From positions 5,952,001 to 6,016,000 of the forward strand of contig NC_079882.1 in NCBI RefSeq assembly GCF_029227915.1: a stretch of DNA of 64,000 bases. Direction: 5' to 3'. The translations under genes were made by a program, and so were the position numbers. The notes beneath the pieces are model-generated. The model worked only from the letters and a program-made list of their open reading frames with translations, was not told the origin of the DNA and did not search any database. Origin of the DNA: Hydractinia symbiolongicarpus (lineage: Eukaryota; Cnidaria; Hydrozoa; Anthoathecata; Hydractiniidae). Shown here piece after piece: positions 14,701-25,400 of this stretch. Each line of letters opens with the position of its first letter. Within the stretch, counting starts at the first letter, position 1.

Positions 14701-14724
14701 AATAGAAATTTACATGTTTTTTAT
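8756..14724. other. Gene-free AT-rich stretch
   Basis: No gene is recognisable on either strand. The longest open frame (plus strand, 12544-12900) has no domain and low-complexity composition. The stretch includes a short palindrome (listed separately), a GA-rich simple stretch near 11,622-11,660, and scattered TTCGCG-containing phrases such as at 10,238-10,260 that recur elsewhere in the window. Confidence 0.4.
12497..12516. repeat. Perfect 20 bp palindrome
   Basis: CGCGCAAAACGTTTTGCGCG is its own reverse complement. It is CpG-rich against an AT-rich background. It may be the centre of an old inverted-repeat element or chance; no neighbouring gene suggests a role. Confidence 0.7.
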
Positions 14725-14757
14725 AAGCAAGCGGAAATTTGAAATTTCCGCTTGCTT
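14725..14757. repeat. Perfect 16 bp inverted repeat with 1 nt loop
   Basis: The arms AAGCAAGCGGAAATTT (14725-14740) and AAATTTCCGCTTGCTT (14742-14757) are exact reverse complements separated by one G. The hairpin sits 11 bp from a Helitron-type end (CTAG at 14769-14772), so it may be part of an element or mark its insertion target. Confidence 0.85.
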
Positions 14758-14768
14758 TTAGATTTATA

Positions 14769-14810
14769 CTAGTCGTTGGCCCGTGAAAAAAACAAAGCGT
14801 TCGCCCGTCC
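14769..14810 (-). mobile_element. Relic of a Helitron-type 3' end
   Basis: Read on the minus strand, this segment runs GGACGGGCGAAC, then CACGGGCCAACGA, then CTAG. It matches in order and spacing the 3' end of the short element at 58760-58931, except that the hairpin arm is altered. The matching 5' end is not recognisable upstream, so this is a truncated or decayed copy. Confidence 0.55.
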
Positions 14811-15526
14811 TTTTTTATACCTTTTTATACCACAAAGCTAAAGGTATAATTACACCAGACAAATCCCTATACACAGACAGTGCAGTGGTAATAATTAAGC
14901 CTTAAGACTGTCTACTTAAAACATCTATAAGAAAAAACATACATCAGAAGAATCACCTGAGAAATATAATGCTTAGTATATGCTTAAAAAAATTCCCTTA
15001 TTTGAGCTCCAATATGTTTATAAGCGTTATGCTTATAAAAACTAACATGTACAACGCATCCGTTTTGGCTACCTTTAACGTGTTTTAATTATACAGAAAT
15101 TGAATGAAAAATACCGATTATCTGCTCTAAATAAATTTTTTTTTGTTACAAGATGTGCCTGTTAGGTTAGTGGTGATGGAACTTATGAAAATCGTTGTTG
15201 ACCAACGTAAATCCAAAAAACATCAAAGAAAATTCGGTATTTCTAAAATTCGGTATTTCTAAAATTCTGTATTTCTGACACAGGGATACACCAAGGAAAA
15301 ATTATTTATATCCTATAAGTTTATGTTTCATTTGCTAAAATTTAAATACCACCAACGTTCGGCTTATTATAAAGCGTTTTTTAAATAATATACTTCCGCA
15401 AGGCACGGGCTCAAACCGGACCTTATTATGAAAACAGTAACTAATCACCCTTTCTAATATCAAATAAAAATCCGTTTAAAAGGGGTGCTCTTATTGAACC
15501 GGCTCTAATCCAAGTATTTGGGGTTT

Positions 15527-18500
15527 TTACACCTTAAGACTACTCAAAACCTTTTCTTTTAAAATTGCAGAACGCTTTGCGGCATCGTTGTATTCCCACA
15601 GCCACGTTTCTCTTTCCCAGTCCTCAGCCCCATTTATGGGCGGCAAATCATATTTTTTCGGCGCTGGACAACCGTAATGTTCAATGTTCGCTTTGTGTTC
15701 GATAGGTTTCAAACCCTCCGCCACTCGTTTTTTATTTCGATGAATTTGATCGCATACATGACATTCGAATCCAGTTATAAAACTCATTTTATACACCGTA
15801 TCAACACCCCACTGTCTCTCCTGCAACGTTTTATTCAGCTTCGAATTTGTTATTCCACTTCTTTTGTATTCTAAATACTTTTCATACTCCTTTGGATGAG
15901 TGTCAAGGTGGAGGATAAAATCTGCTAGTTCTTTAGGACTTTTAAAATCGTCTACAACAATAGCGGAATGCGAATTCGGTAGCCATTCTTGTATATTTGG
16001 CGCCCCTTTATAAATAGGTACGGCGCCCACGTTCAAAGTACGGAATATTTTCTCCGTCATGTAATCATCACATATAGCGTTCTCAAAAGAAATCATAAAT
16101 TTGTACTTTTGTAAGAACTCTATGAAACCCTTGTTATGCATGGTGGTCGCGCTTTGGTATTCTTTGGGCAAATCTTTGTTGTGAAGACATTTACCGTAAG
16201 AATCGATTTTAATATGCTTCATAAGTTCTTGAACATACGAGTCTCTATCAGATGGAGGGTTGCAACCACTCTGAATAAAAACGACAGGCGCTAGGCCGTG
16301 TTTCAATTTAAATTCATCTTTCTCATGGACAGAGTATTTCAAAGGATTTAGTATATACTTCTCTGACTTGACATATTGTGTGGAGATCGGATAACTCGAC
16401 TGTTGTTTAAAAGTCGATGTGTGATTGAAAAGTCCCAAGGTATCTTCGTAGAAAAATAGTGGTTGGTTTTTAGGGGACTCTTCATGCAACAACGCCCATT
16501 CGTGGTGAGCTGGAATAAATAAGGTAGCTTTTTTATTCATATATAATAAATAATAAAAAACAACAATACAAATTTACTACACGATTTTTTATAAGCAACT
16601 CGTTTAGAAGCTAATGAACTGGATTTGGAAAATTATTGACCAACTTCATTCCTGTACAAAAATATGTACCAGCAATACAAAAAAAATTTGTTGTGAAAAC
16701 AGGACGCGCTTTTAAAAAGAAAAGAAAACTACAACGACATTTTTGTTGCACACGTCAGTTCATTTTTGATAACTTCATTTTTTTAAAAAAATATGACTTC
16801 TATTCTTCTTTTTTCCTTTATACATATATTACGAAAATTAGTTGAATCAAATTAAGCAACATTAAGAAGCTTCAGATCCACAAGCTTGGTCACAATATGT
16901 TGAGACAAGACATCTAATTTCAAAGTTCGGCACCACAAGTAATTGCGTAGGCTATTTCTAGATTAAATTTACACATTTTGAACTTGTCAAAGTTCAGAAC
17001 GGACTGAAGACTTAGGCTATTTGGTAAGTCTAAACTCTTAAAATGTGCAACTTTTTGAGACTGACGCCAACATGGTCATTTCTTACGAATTTCGGGGCCT
17101 TCCGGGGCCTCAACGTGGATTATTTCGGTGTGCGGGCGTGCTAGAGAACGTGACTAGCAACTTTTTAACGCTGTGTACCTGGCTTATGTGTGTGCAAAAG
17201 TAGCGAATTTGCAACCTGCCAGCTGCAGCCCATTGGCTGTTTGGCACTTCTGTCCACATTTGAAAAATAAGGAAAAAATGTCTTCGTCTCGATATTTTTG
17301 TCCAAGATAGTAAATAATAACTAAAAAATCTTAAGTTGCTTATATTTTGTAAAAGCCTTGAGTTCTCAATTTTACTACAAAACGACAAACTCATCATTTA
17401 TTAACACCAGCAAAATATCTATTGCCTTATCGTAGGTTAAAAAAACTCTGGTAATAATTTGCATTTTATTTTCAACATGAGTATATGGACTATGCAGCTC
17501 TATTTTGAAGGTCTCAAGGGATTCAAAGTTTAACGGTTACAATCATCAAACACAATAAAAACGCTTTGCTCAATTTTACGATTGGTTAATATATGCAAAA
17601 CAGTTCTAAGAAAAAAAAAACACTATCTTATTCCATGAAATTAACGAGTCGTGAAATTATTGCGGTTTTTTTAAAATTCGCGGTAATTTAATGACCGTTA
17701 ATTAAATGCAGTGTTAATTTAAAGACTGTTAATTTCATGACTCGTTAATTAAAATACTGTTAATTTGGTGACTTTTTTACAATAAAATCTTAAAAACATA
17801 AAAATAATATTTTCAGTGATCTTTTTTAAAATAACTTTTGTATCATCTTTATACTACTTCTCCCAAAATTTTAAAATTTTTAACATTGTCTTTCCAAACA
17901 ACGAAAACTTTTATTTTGATTTCCAAACCGCCTTGTAATAAGGGGACCGCTTCACTAGCCTGGATTCGACTGTTGCTGTAATGTTTGCTTCATGTGAAAT
18001 AGCATATTCTCGAATTCGCGTTAATTAAATGCATTTTTGAAAACAATCCTGCACAACCGCGTTAATTAAATGCCTTTTTCAAAATAATATCATTGAACCA
18101 CGTTAATTTGATTCGCGTTAATTTTTTGACTCGTTAATTTCATGGAATAAGGTAACTGTATACCGTTAAAGGTACTAAACAGATGTAAGAAGGATATACC
18201 ATAGAGTTCTATTTTAGTATAATATTCTTTAATACAATACATTTTTTCGTGTTCATTATTTTCGCGAATTTAATTTTCGCGCACACATACCCCCTCACAT
18301 TCGAACGTTTTTCGTTACCGCAACCCAGGTATTACCTGTCTAACAGTAATTTTCAGTTTAAATGAGCAACATTTAGCTGGGACTTACAGGAGTTTAACTT
18401 TAGGCCACCTAAATGTAGGGTACATGCTATGACAAACAGACAGACAGACAAACAGACAGACAAAATTGTATGCACACACTAACGAACACACCTTTTCGTG

Positions 18501-19198
18501 GAAGAGGTACTTTGTCTTCGTGAAAGTCTGTTCCGTAAAAAAAGAAAGCTTTTGTTAATGGATGATCGTACAGGGATTGATTCTGGCTGAAAAGACATTT
18601 GCCTTCCCAGCACTGTTTAATCTTGGCTTGGTCGCCAGTAAAAGGCGTCCACCACAATAAAAATGGCAATTCTTCTTTCTCAGCATGTTGAATAGAATTT
18701 ATTACAGGAGCCGCCACCCTGTCCACTTCAAAGTCATGGTAGGAACCATCTAAAAATACAGAGACGAAAATCATCAAATAAAATCAATGAGTCTGTTAAA
18801 AGTAATGCTTTGCAAAATAAAAATATTTGCAAGTCCAATACGTGATTAATGTGAAAACCTTTTTAAACTTTTTTTATAGTAACTTTACTTCCATTTAAAC
18901 AGTGCATGATCTCGATGTTTTAAACACCAAATAATGATTAAAGGATCGACAAAACAAAAAAGATACCATCTAGTTCAGAAAGACGATCTTCTCTTCCCTC
19001 GTAGAAATTTCCCTCCTCCTCCATGTCAGGAATGTCCTCAACGACTTCCCCAACATTTTTTTCATCACTTGTCCTATAATGGTGTTCTTCATCTGCATCA
19101 TCAAAAAAGAAAAAGCCGATGTAACCAAGCACAACAAAGAAGAGAAGTAAAACACTGAATGCAACATATTTAAGTTTCATTCTCAGGATCCAGGACAT
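15527..19198 (-). CDS. FUT10: FUT10-like fucosyltransferase (GT10 family), three exons
   Basis: Exons (minus strand, 5' to 3'): 18967-19198, 18492-18749, 15527-16509; phases agree and give 490 residues, close to vertebrate FUT10. Exon 1 encodes a short basic N-terminus and one hydrophobic segment (VAFSVLLLFFVVLGYIGFFF), then an acidic stem: a type II membrane protein of the ER/Golgi. Exon 2 holds LLWWTPFTGD and TKAFFFYGTDF; exon 3 holds AHHEWALLHEESPKN (its first residue made across the junction), CNPPSDRDSYV, the GT10 signature FENAICDDYMTEKIF, and a C-terminal FECHVC motif with further cysteines. These match FUT10 better than FUT11. The vertebrate pair FUT10/FUT11 has been reported to act as protein O-fucosyltransferases (POFUT3/4) in the ER; donor use of GDP-fucose is expected from the family. 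The 15527 stop and all catalytic-region motifs are intact. Intron 2 carries a MITE. Confidence 0.93.
17626..18152. mobile_element. 527 bp MITE with about 25 bp terminal inverted repeats
   Basis: The left end reads CTTATTCCATGAAATTAACG and continues AGTC (17627-17650); the right end (18128-18151) is its exact reverse complement. One outer base on each side differs, and TA flanks both ends (17624-17625, 18153-18154), suggesting a TA target duplication as for Tc1/mariner/pogo elements. The interior repeats GTTAATTAAATGC-type phrases several times. There is no transposase. It lies within intron 2 of the fucosyltransferase gene. Confidence 0.8.
18431..18464. repeat. (CAGA)n microsatellite
   Basis: Short run of CAGA/CAAA units, just inside the donor side of intron 2 of the fucosyltransferase gene, about 27 bp from the splice site. 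Confidence 0.85.
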
Positions 19199-21427
19199 AC
19201 TTTCTTGTTTATTTTGGGTATCAGCAATTATTCATAATAAGCATATTTCAGTTAGACTAAAAACTATATCAGCATGAAAATATGAATCATAGAACATAAA
19301 ATATGTAATGTAATTACAGAGTTCAGAGTTCTCAGTTTGGTAGCGCTCTACATAGACTACATTCATTACTTCTTTACTAAGTATATTAATACTTAGTAAA
19401 AATGTACTATGGGCTCTCTGAAATTTGCATAGATCAATCAGTTAGATAGCCATGAAGTACAACCAGGTTAGAATCACATAAAAATAATGATTCTAAATAA
19501 TTTAAACTTATTTCATTTTGTGATCAAGTGAAAGTAAATTGTATAATGTATAGACTGCTTGCACAGCTGACTTAAAGCATCAAGTCTTTATCATATTCTA
19601 AATAAAATCAGTTAAAGCATATATATCTTTTTTGAACTGGTGGGCATTGTGGGCAGTTAAAGTTGGTTACATTGAGTTTAAGGATAATGTAACCAAATCA
19701 CTATAATAGATAATTTTTTTTTTAAATATATTTTGTGAAAGATGAATAAATACTATATTTACACTAAGGAACAACAGCGCTTATTGCATCATGTTTGACA
19801 AAACGGAGGAAAGTTATCACAAAATTCTAAGCAATTACGATAAAAAACTACTTTACAAGAAAAAGAGTTTTAAACATTTTTACTTTAACAAGTTAAAATG
19901 TGTTAAAAGACATTGATATGCAAAAAGTGTAAAACTTTTGAACTTCTTTGGGTTAAAAATACATAGAAAGCTGAGCCTGCATTAGACATTTACACAGTGT
20001 GAAACCAATTCATTATCATCATCATTATCAGCTTAACATCGGGTTTCTATGTCCCCATGTTTTTCATCCTTCCCTAGTTTAGGTACAAAAAACAGAAAAG
20101 CTTTTGAGGATGGGTACTTAAATGTTTCAGGGAATCGAATTTAACTTTTTTTTTGCATTCTGTATGGAAACGACAGGTAAAAAAACTAGAGAGCCAATCA
20201 GATTATTTTATTTTGTGAGAATTGTGCAAAATGAATTTAATTTTTGTATTAAAATGTGTGGAACCAACAGAAGTTTTTCTGTTTTGTTGTTTTTTGTTCT
20301 ATTAAAAAATTATTTTGAAATGGAATAGAGCCTTACCAGTATTTACAAATTGTCTTACATTCCCTCCATTATTTCATTGCCCTTTTTAATAAAGAGTACC
20401 CACATTGATTTCTAAAATCCTTCACCTCAATAAGGGCAAATTTTACAATCAACCTCATTAGTTGATTGAGCCGCAATATCTTCCCTAATAATAAAGGGTT
20501 TTGTACGGATTTGAATTTTAATAAGCAGCATCGGTGTCATTATATCTATTGTTTTGTCAAGGCAAAACAATCTTTTTGGCTGAGGTAGATCATTTTCAAT
20601 CACTCAAAAATGTATGTTTGAGATGACTACATAGGGGTGAGTTCTCAACGGTAGTGGCTAGTTTGTATTGGCAGAAATAACGCAGGTCCACAAGCGTAGG
20701 TTGCTATTGTTTTGACATATTTTATCTAAAGGCAAGGTTGTACTAGTGATCTTAGAGATAAGATTATGGGTGGTATAGTTTCGCCTGCAAAGATACAATT
20801 TTTCCAAATTAGATTTTTAAATATCAAAATAGAAACAAGCGTGCTGATAAACCACATTTTTTTTTGTTTGAAAATGTTAAGCAGGGACTTTTTAAACAAA
20901 ATTTGGGGTTGTCCTTTTGTGGCCGCATCAATGGACTTGAAAGTGTTTTTGGCATTTTAGGAATAATTCAGCGGATTTGGGAGTACAGTATGCCAGAGTT
21001 TTCGGAACAAATTCAAACCCCTTTTTTACTTTTAGGCGGTAAGCTCTTTTGACTCTGCAATTTGCGTTGGAGGTAAAAAGATGCTAGAGCTTGCCCAAGA
21101 GAATTCCCTGTGGAATTCTTCTCATAGAAACATTGTTGAGGTTTTCAACTATTTAGGATACAGATTGATGTTTTTTGATTCATTTGAATACATTTTCATC
21201 AAAAAATTACTTTTGTTTAAAGAAGCTGAATGGAAATGACCTTGCTTTACCTAGCTTCTGTATCTTTTTCCTGCCATGCAGATGGCAGAGACAAAAGAGT
21301 TTACCGTTGAATATTCAGATAAAGGAGTTTATCTATAAATGCAGGCGTTTGCGGCTTATCGGCACCTTTGTTTGTACCTAGCAATAGGAAAATAGTATCA
21401 TTGCATGCTAGTTACATATAGGTATAC
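19199..21427. other. Intergenic or first-intron sequence of the fucosyltransferase locus
   Basis: No conserved coding sequence. It would be the first intron for transcripts starting at the exon at 21428-21764, and the upstream promoter region for those starting at 19198. It contains a perfect 12 bp stem inverted repeat (TTTACTAAGTAT ... ATACTTAGTAAA, 19373-19400). Confidence 0.4.
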
Positions 21428-21764
21428 CATCTAATTCCTTCATACGCAATTCACTTTGATCATTAATTTTCCATTGTTCTCTTTCTTCTTCTGACATAAA
21501 ATATCCCCATCTTTCCTGAAAGCGTTCTTGTATAACACCTTCATCTGGATCTAATTTATGCAGCAAATCTATTTCTTCCCAAACATATTTCAATGAATTA
21601 TAATGTGCTATTATTGACAATAATGCAACAGAAAACAATACTATAAGGAGAAAAAGCATATAAAGATGTTTCACTTTCAATCTACAGTTTGAGATATAAA
21701 CGTAGCTAACACATGCCATTTTGTGTTTGGATGACGGAGACCTGAGTTTCATACAGCAGCACAC
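21428..21764 (-). CDS. FUT10: Candidate alternative first exon (1b) of the FUT10-like gene
   Basis: An open frame from a start at 21764 (or the downstream ATG of MACVSYVYIS) encodes a basic segment, one hydrophobic span (LYMLFLLIVLFSVALLSIIA) and an acidic stem ending ELRMKELD. It ends at GATG|GTATAC, a good donor in phase 1. This is the phase needed to join the exon at 18749, and the junction context (KELD then DGSYHDF) is nearly the same as that of exon 1a (SELD then DGSYHDF). Joined, the product would have up to 525 residues with a different anchor and stem. Alternatives: a remnant of a duplicated gene, or the main first exon with 1a alternative. Splicing is inferred, not shown. Confidence 0.6.
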
Positions 21765-22471
21765 GTGTAAAATAATGTTAAGCTTATTTCCTATACCTTA
21801 AAATGTAAGTAAATACAGCTGCTTTAAAAAAACGATAACAAATCTGGGTTTCAGCAGAGAAACGTTTCATTATGAAGTTATGTAAACGCTTACACGAATT
21901 TACAATGTAGTTTATATCACTATAGCGCCCTATTTAGGATTTCCGGGAATAATCACTTTAATTTTAACCAATCAGATGTCAACATACTCTCCGTCAGGGA
22001 GCATATTATTAAAGAAAATGCAATTTGTATTACTTCTAAGGAAAACTAAAAGCCTCTAAAATAAGTAAAATACTACTTTTTACCTACAGCTTTCGAGAGA
22101 AAAATTTTAAATAACAAAAAACTTAGATTAAATTGATTTTTTTTTAACTCTACCCCCTAAATTTCTAATTTTTTGCAACTTTAGCGCGTTAAAATTATTC
22201 ATACATTCGCTGGATACATCATTATGTAAACAAATGTCAACTGTTTTTGAGTTGAAGTACTCCATTTGTCAGTGTCATATTTATTTATATCAAACGAATA
22301 TATAGATACCAAGTTTAGGTGATGTTAAAATCGTAGGAAATATAATATATAATTCTAATCAGTTATCCAGCTAGCTAATTGTGTGTTATTTTTTACATTA
22401 CTAGATAGTTAGAAAATACTAACTAAGCTTAGCACCACGTTAAAAATAGCGCAAACAAACCAACAGAAAAC
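21765..22471. promoter_or_regulatory. Putative bidirectional promoter interval
   Basis: About 700 bp separates the start of the minus-strand exon 1b (21764) from the plus-strand testican ATG (22472). The two would be divergently transcribed from this interval. I see no unambiguous core promoter motif; the call rests only on geometry. Confidence 0.3.
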
Positions 22472-25400
22472 ATGCTTCGTGTGGTGACTGTTTTAGTGTT
22501 GGTGTTCTCAATAACTACTGCTCAAAAGTTGGTAAGTCATCCTTTTAATATTTTAATTTAAGTGTTACTTTTATAACTTTGAAACTGATATATTTTGCAT
22601 ATTTTTAATTTTTAAGTTTACCTCCACTCATGTTTGGCCACAGTAGCGGAGTAGCTACAGTGTAAAATCGTGTTCTCAAAAAATGTTTTGTTTTTCTGTA
22701 CAAGGCGAGTTTCTTATAAAAAAAATGATTGTATCAAAAATTACGCAAACAAAGTAATAATATTAAGATTATCTTTGAACCAAAAATTTAAACCAAAATA
22801 TTATATTACATTGCAATATCTTGTATTTCTTCTTGAAAATCTGGCATTAATTTCATACAAGTTGTAAGCTTGTAAAAGCCCACAGCAATTTACCCATTGG
22901 GAAAATTGATTGGAATTCGCTTGCTGCTACTGGCAGCTACCATTATTGGCCTCCAGATAAAAACTCTGGTATTATAACACAGATATATAAAAACAACTGA
23001 AGATACAATACAAACTTTTCTTGCTACCGCTTTATTTTAAACTTAGGTAACAGTTTCTGATATATTCATTTTTTGTCTGCTCGAGATGGTTTCCTGCAAC
23101 TTTTACCCTTATGGAAAGCAATCCCCAGTCAGGAGTTTTTTGGCCTTCGGTTTGAGAAATTGAATAGGGTGATTCAGTTTCAGAAACTATGGTATAATCA
23201 CCAATCAATTATATGTGCCGCCTGTTTATATAAAGTAATAAAATTTACTTAATTAAGGGTTATAGGTTTAATTGTAATTGCATTCTTTATTACAAAACCC
23301 CTGGATTTCCAATTGACTCACAGATAGACAAAAGTATTGAAACATATAGGTATTATTATACAACTGATGAACGATTGAGCCTAAATATATTGTTTTATTC
23401 TAAAAAGTGTTATCATTAAACTTATGATAATATATTTATATATATAATATTAATTTTTCATTGTGGAAAAGTTTTATACTTTAATATGGCTAATGGCTCT
23501 TGAATATTTTTATACAGTCATCATTATATATATACTTAAAAAGACAACAACATTAAACACCTTTTGAAAACAAACATTCTCTTATGTATTTCCTTTGTAA
23601 CATTTTTTGTATTCTTTCTATTTCCTCTATGTTGCATGCACTTCCATTAAAGTAGGAAACAGTGGTAAAAACAACAAATGAAAATATGAGAAATAACAAA
23701 AGTTTCACTTGCTTACAATTTTTTTTCTGTAAGGAAATCCTAACAGTTCGAAAATACATATGCTTGACAGAATATATTATATCTGATTTGAAATCTTATA
23801 TGCAGATGTTTTAATCCAAATTTTGTTTGCCAGCTTCATATTGAGTGATATTTTACCCTCCAAAATTTTATTAAAATTGTTTTTTATCATTATCTTATTA
23901 TATACACTTTATATTTGTGTATATTTATATTTTCTAATTTTGATTGTGTCTAATTTATATAATGTAGAAAATCTGCAAGCAATGTGAGACAGATTTAAAG
24001 CCTGTATGTGGTAAGGATGGAAACACATACACATCATATTGTAGGTTGAGGCAAAAGGAGTGCATAGAGGACAAGATAATTGGTTTTGCATGTGATGGAA
24101 AATGTCCATGTGGTATGTATTTATGTATAGATTTAAGATAATACTGTCCTCAATGCAATATATTAAAGAAAACCACAGAATACTAACATTATTCATTATA
24201 GACATTTGAAACTTGCATACAGCTTGGCCAAATGTATCTGTAACATATTCAAACCCTTTTGTTTATAAGACACTTTCTTTATTTTAAAGTAAAAATGAAA
24301 ATGAGTTTCAAGCAAGTGGGTCGGTCAGTATAATTGATCAACTTTTTGGTAGAACTATGAAAATGACAAGTTATGACATTTTTTTATTCAGGATAAAAAA
24401 TTCAGAAGTAATAAATTTAAATAATGATCTATAAAGTCATCTCTAAAACATCTTTATGGTTTTAAAAACTTTCTGCTTCCTATGATGACAAACATAACAT
24501 TGTTGCTGTTGTTATTGGTGCCTTATGATGTCTTTCATAATATATATCTAAGTCACCATGTTTATAAAACATTATGGTCATTATATAGTATCCTGAAATG
24601 TTATTTGTTTTTCAAAAAATAATGTTTATTTTGCTGATGCTATTTTTGTGAATGATATCATGCAGGAATTCTAAAGAACTTTGCTAGCTGAATTTTTCTC
24701 ACCATCATGGTTTTAAAGTTATCAAATATTTGATACAAATAATAAAGAGGTTAAATATAATATATCAGAATTAGCTCTAAATCTTTTTAAGTTGTGAAAA
24801 ATACACACGAAGTTGCATTATCCTGTGTTACAAATAAATCTGCTTGTAGTTTAAGCCATGTGTTTCTTTTCATGGGATGGCAATAAATCATCACGGAAAA
24901 GCAACATAAAAAGAATACAAAGTATTTAAAAGAGTATTTGATGACAACATCTGCTCATGTCATTTATTTTATTTTATGCAATTATACTCTGAAATTAATG
25001 CCAGTTGATTACATTAGCACAAATGTTTTTCAATACATGTTTCCAGAATGTTTAAATTATTTTGACTAATATTAATGACAAGTGTGGCTAAATTGTTTAA
25101 ATTTATTGGAAATAAGTATATAAAAAAAAACATACAAACGAAATTACCTCTCCTTTCTTAAACACCTTTCTTTTGACCAAATTCGCAAATTTATTACCCG
25201 TACCCGCATAAAATATAAAAAAAAATACCAATAATTCGGGAAATTTTATCTCAGAAAGAAAAAGAGCGAAATTTCTTTTAGAGGAAGAAAGGAAGCGCTG
25301 GCGTCAAAATAACAAAGATTCATTAAAAGTGTACTTGTGTGGATGTTTTATGTGTAAACGATTTAGCTTTGCTTACAAAAATATTTGATAACATTTTCAT

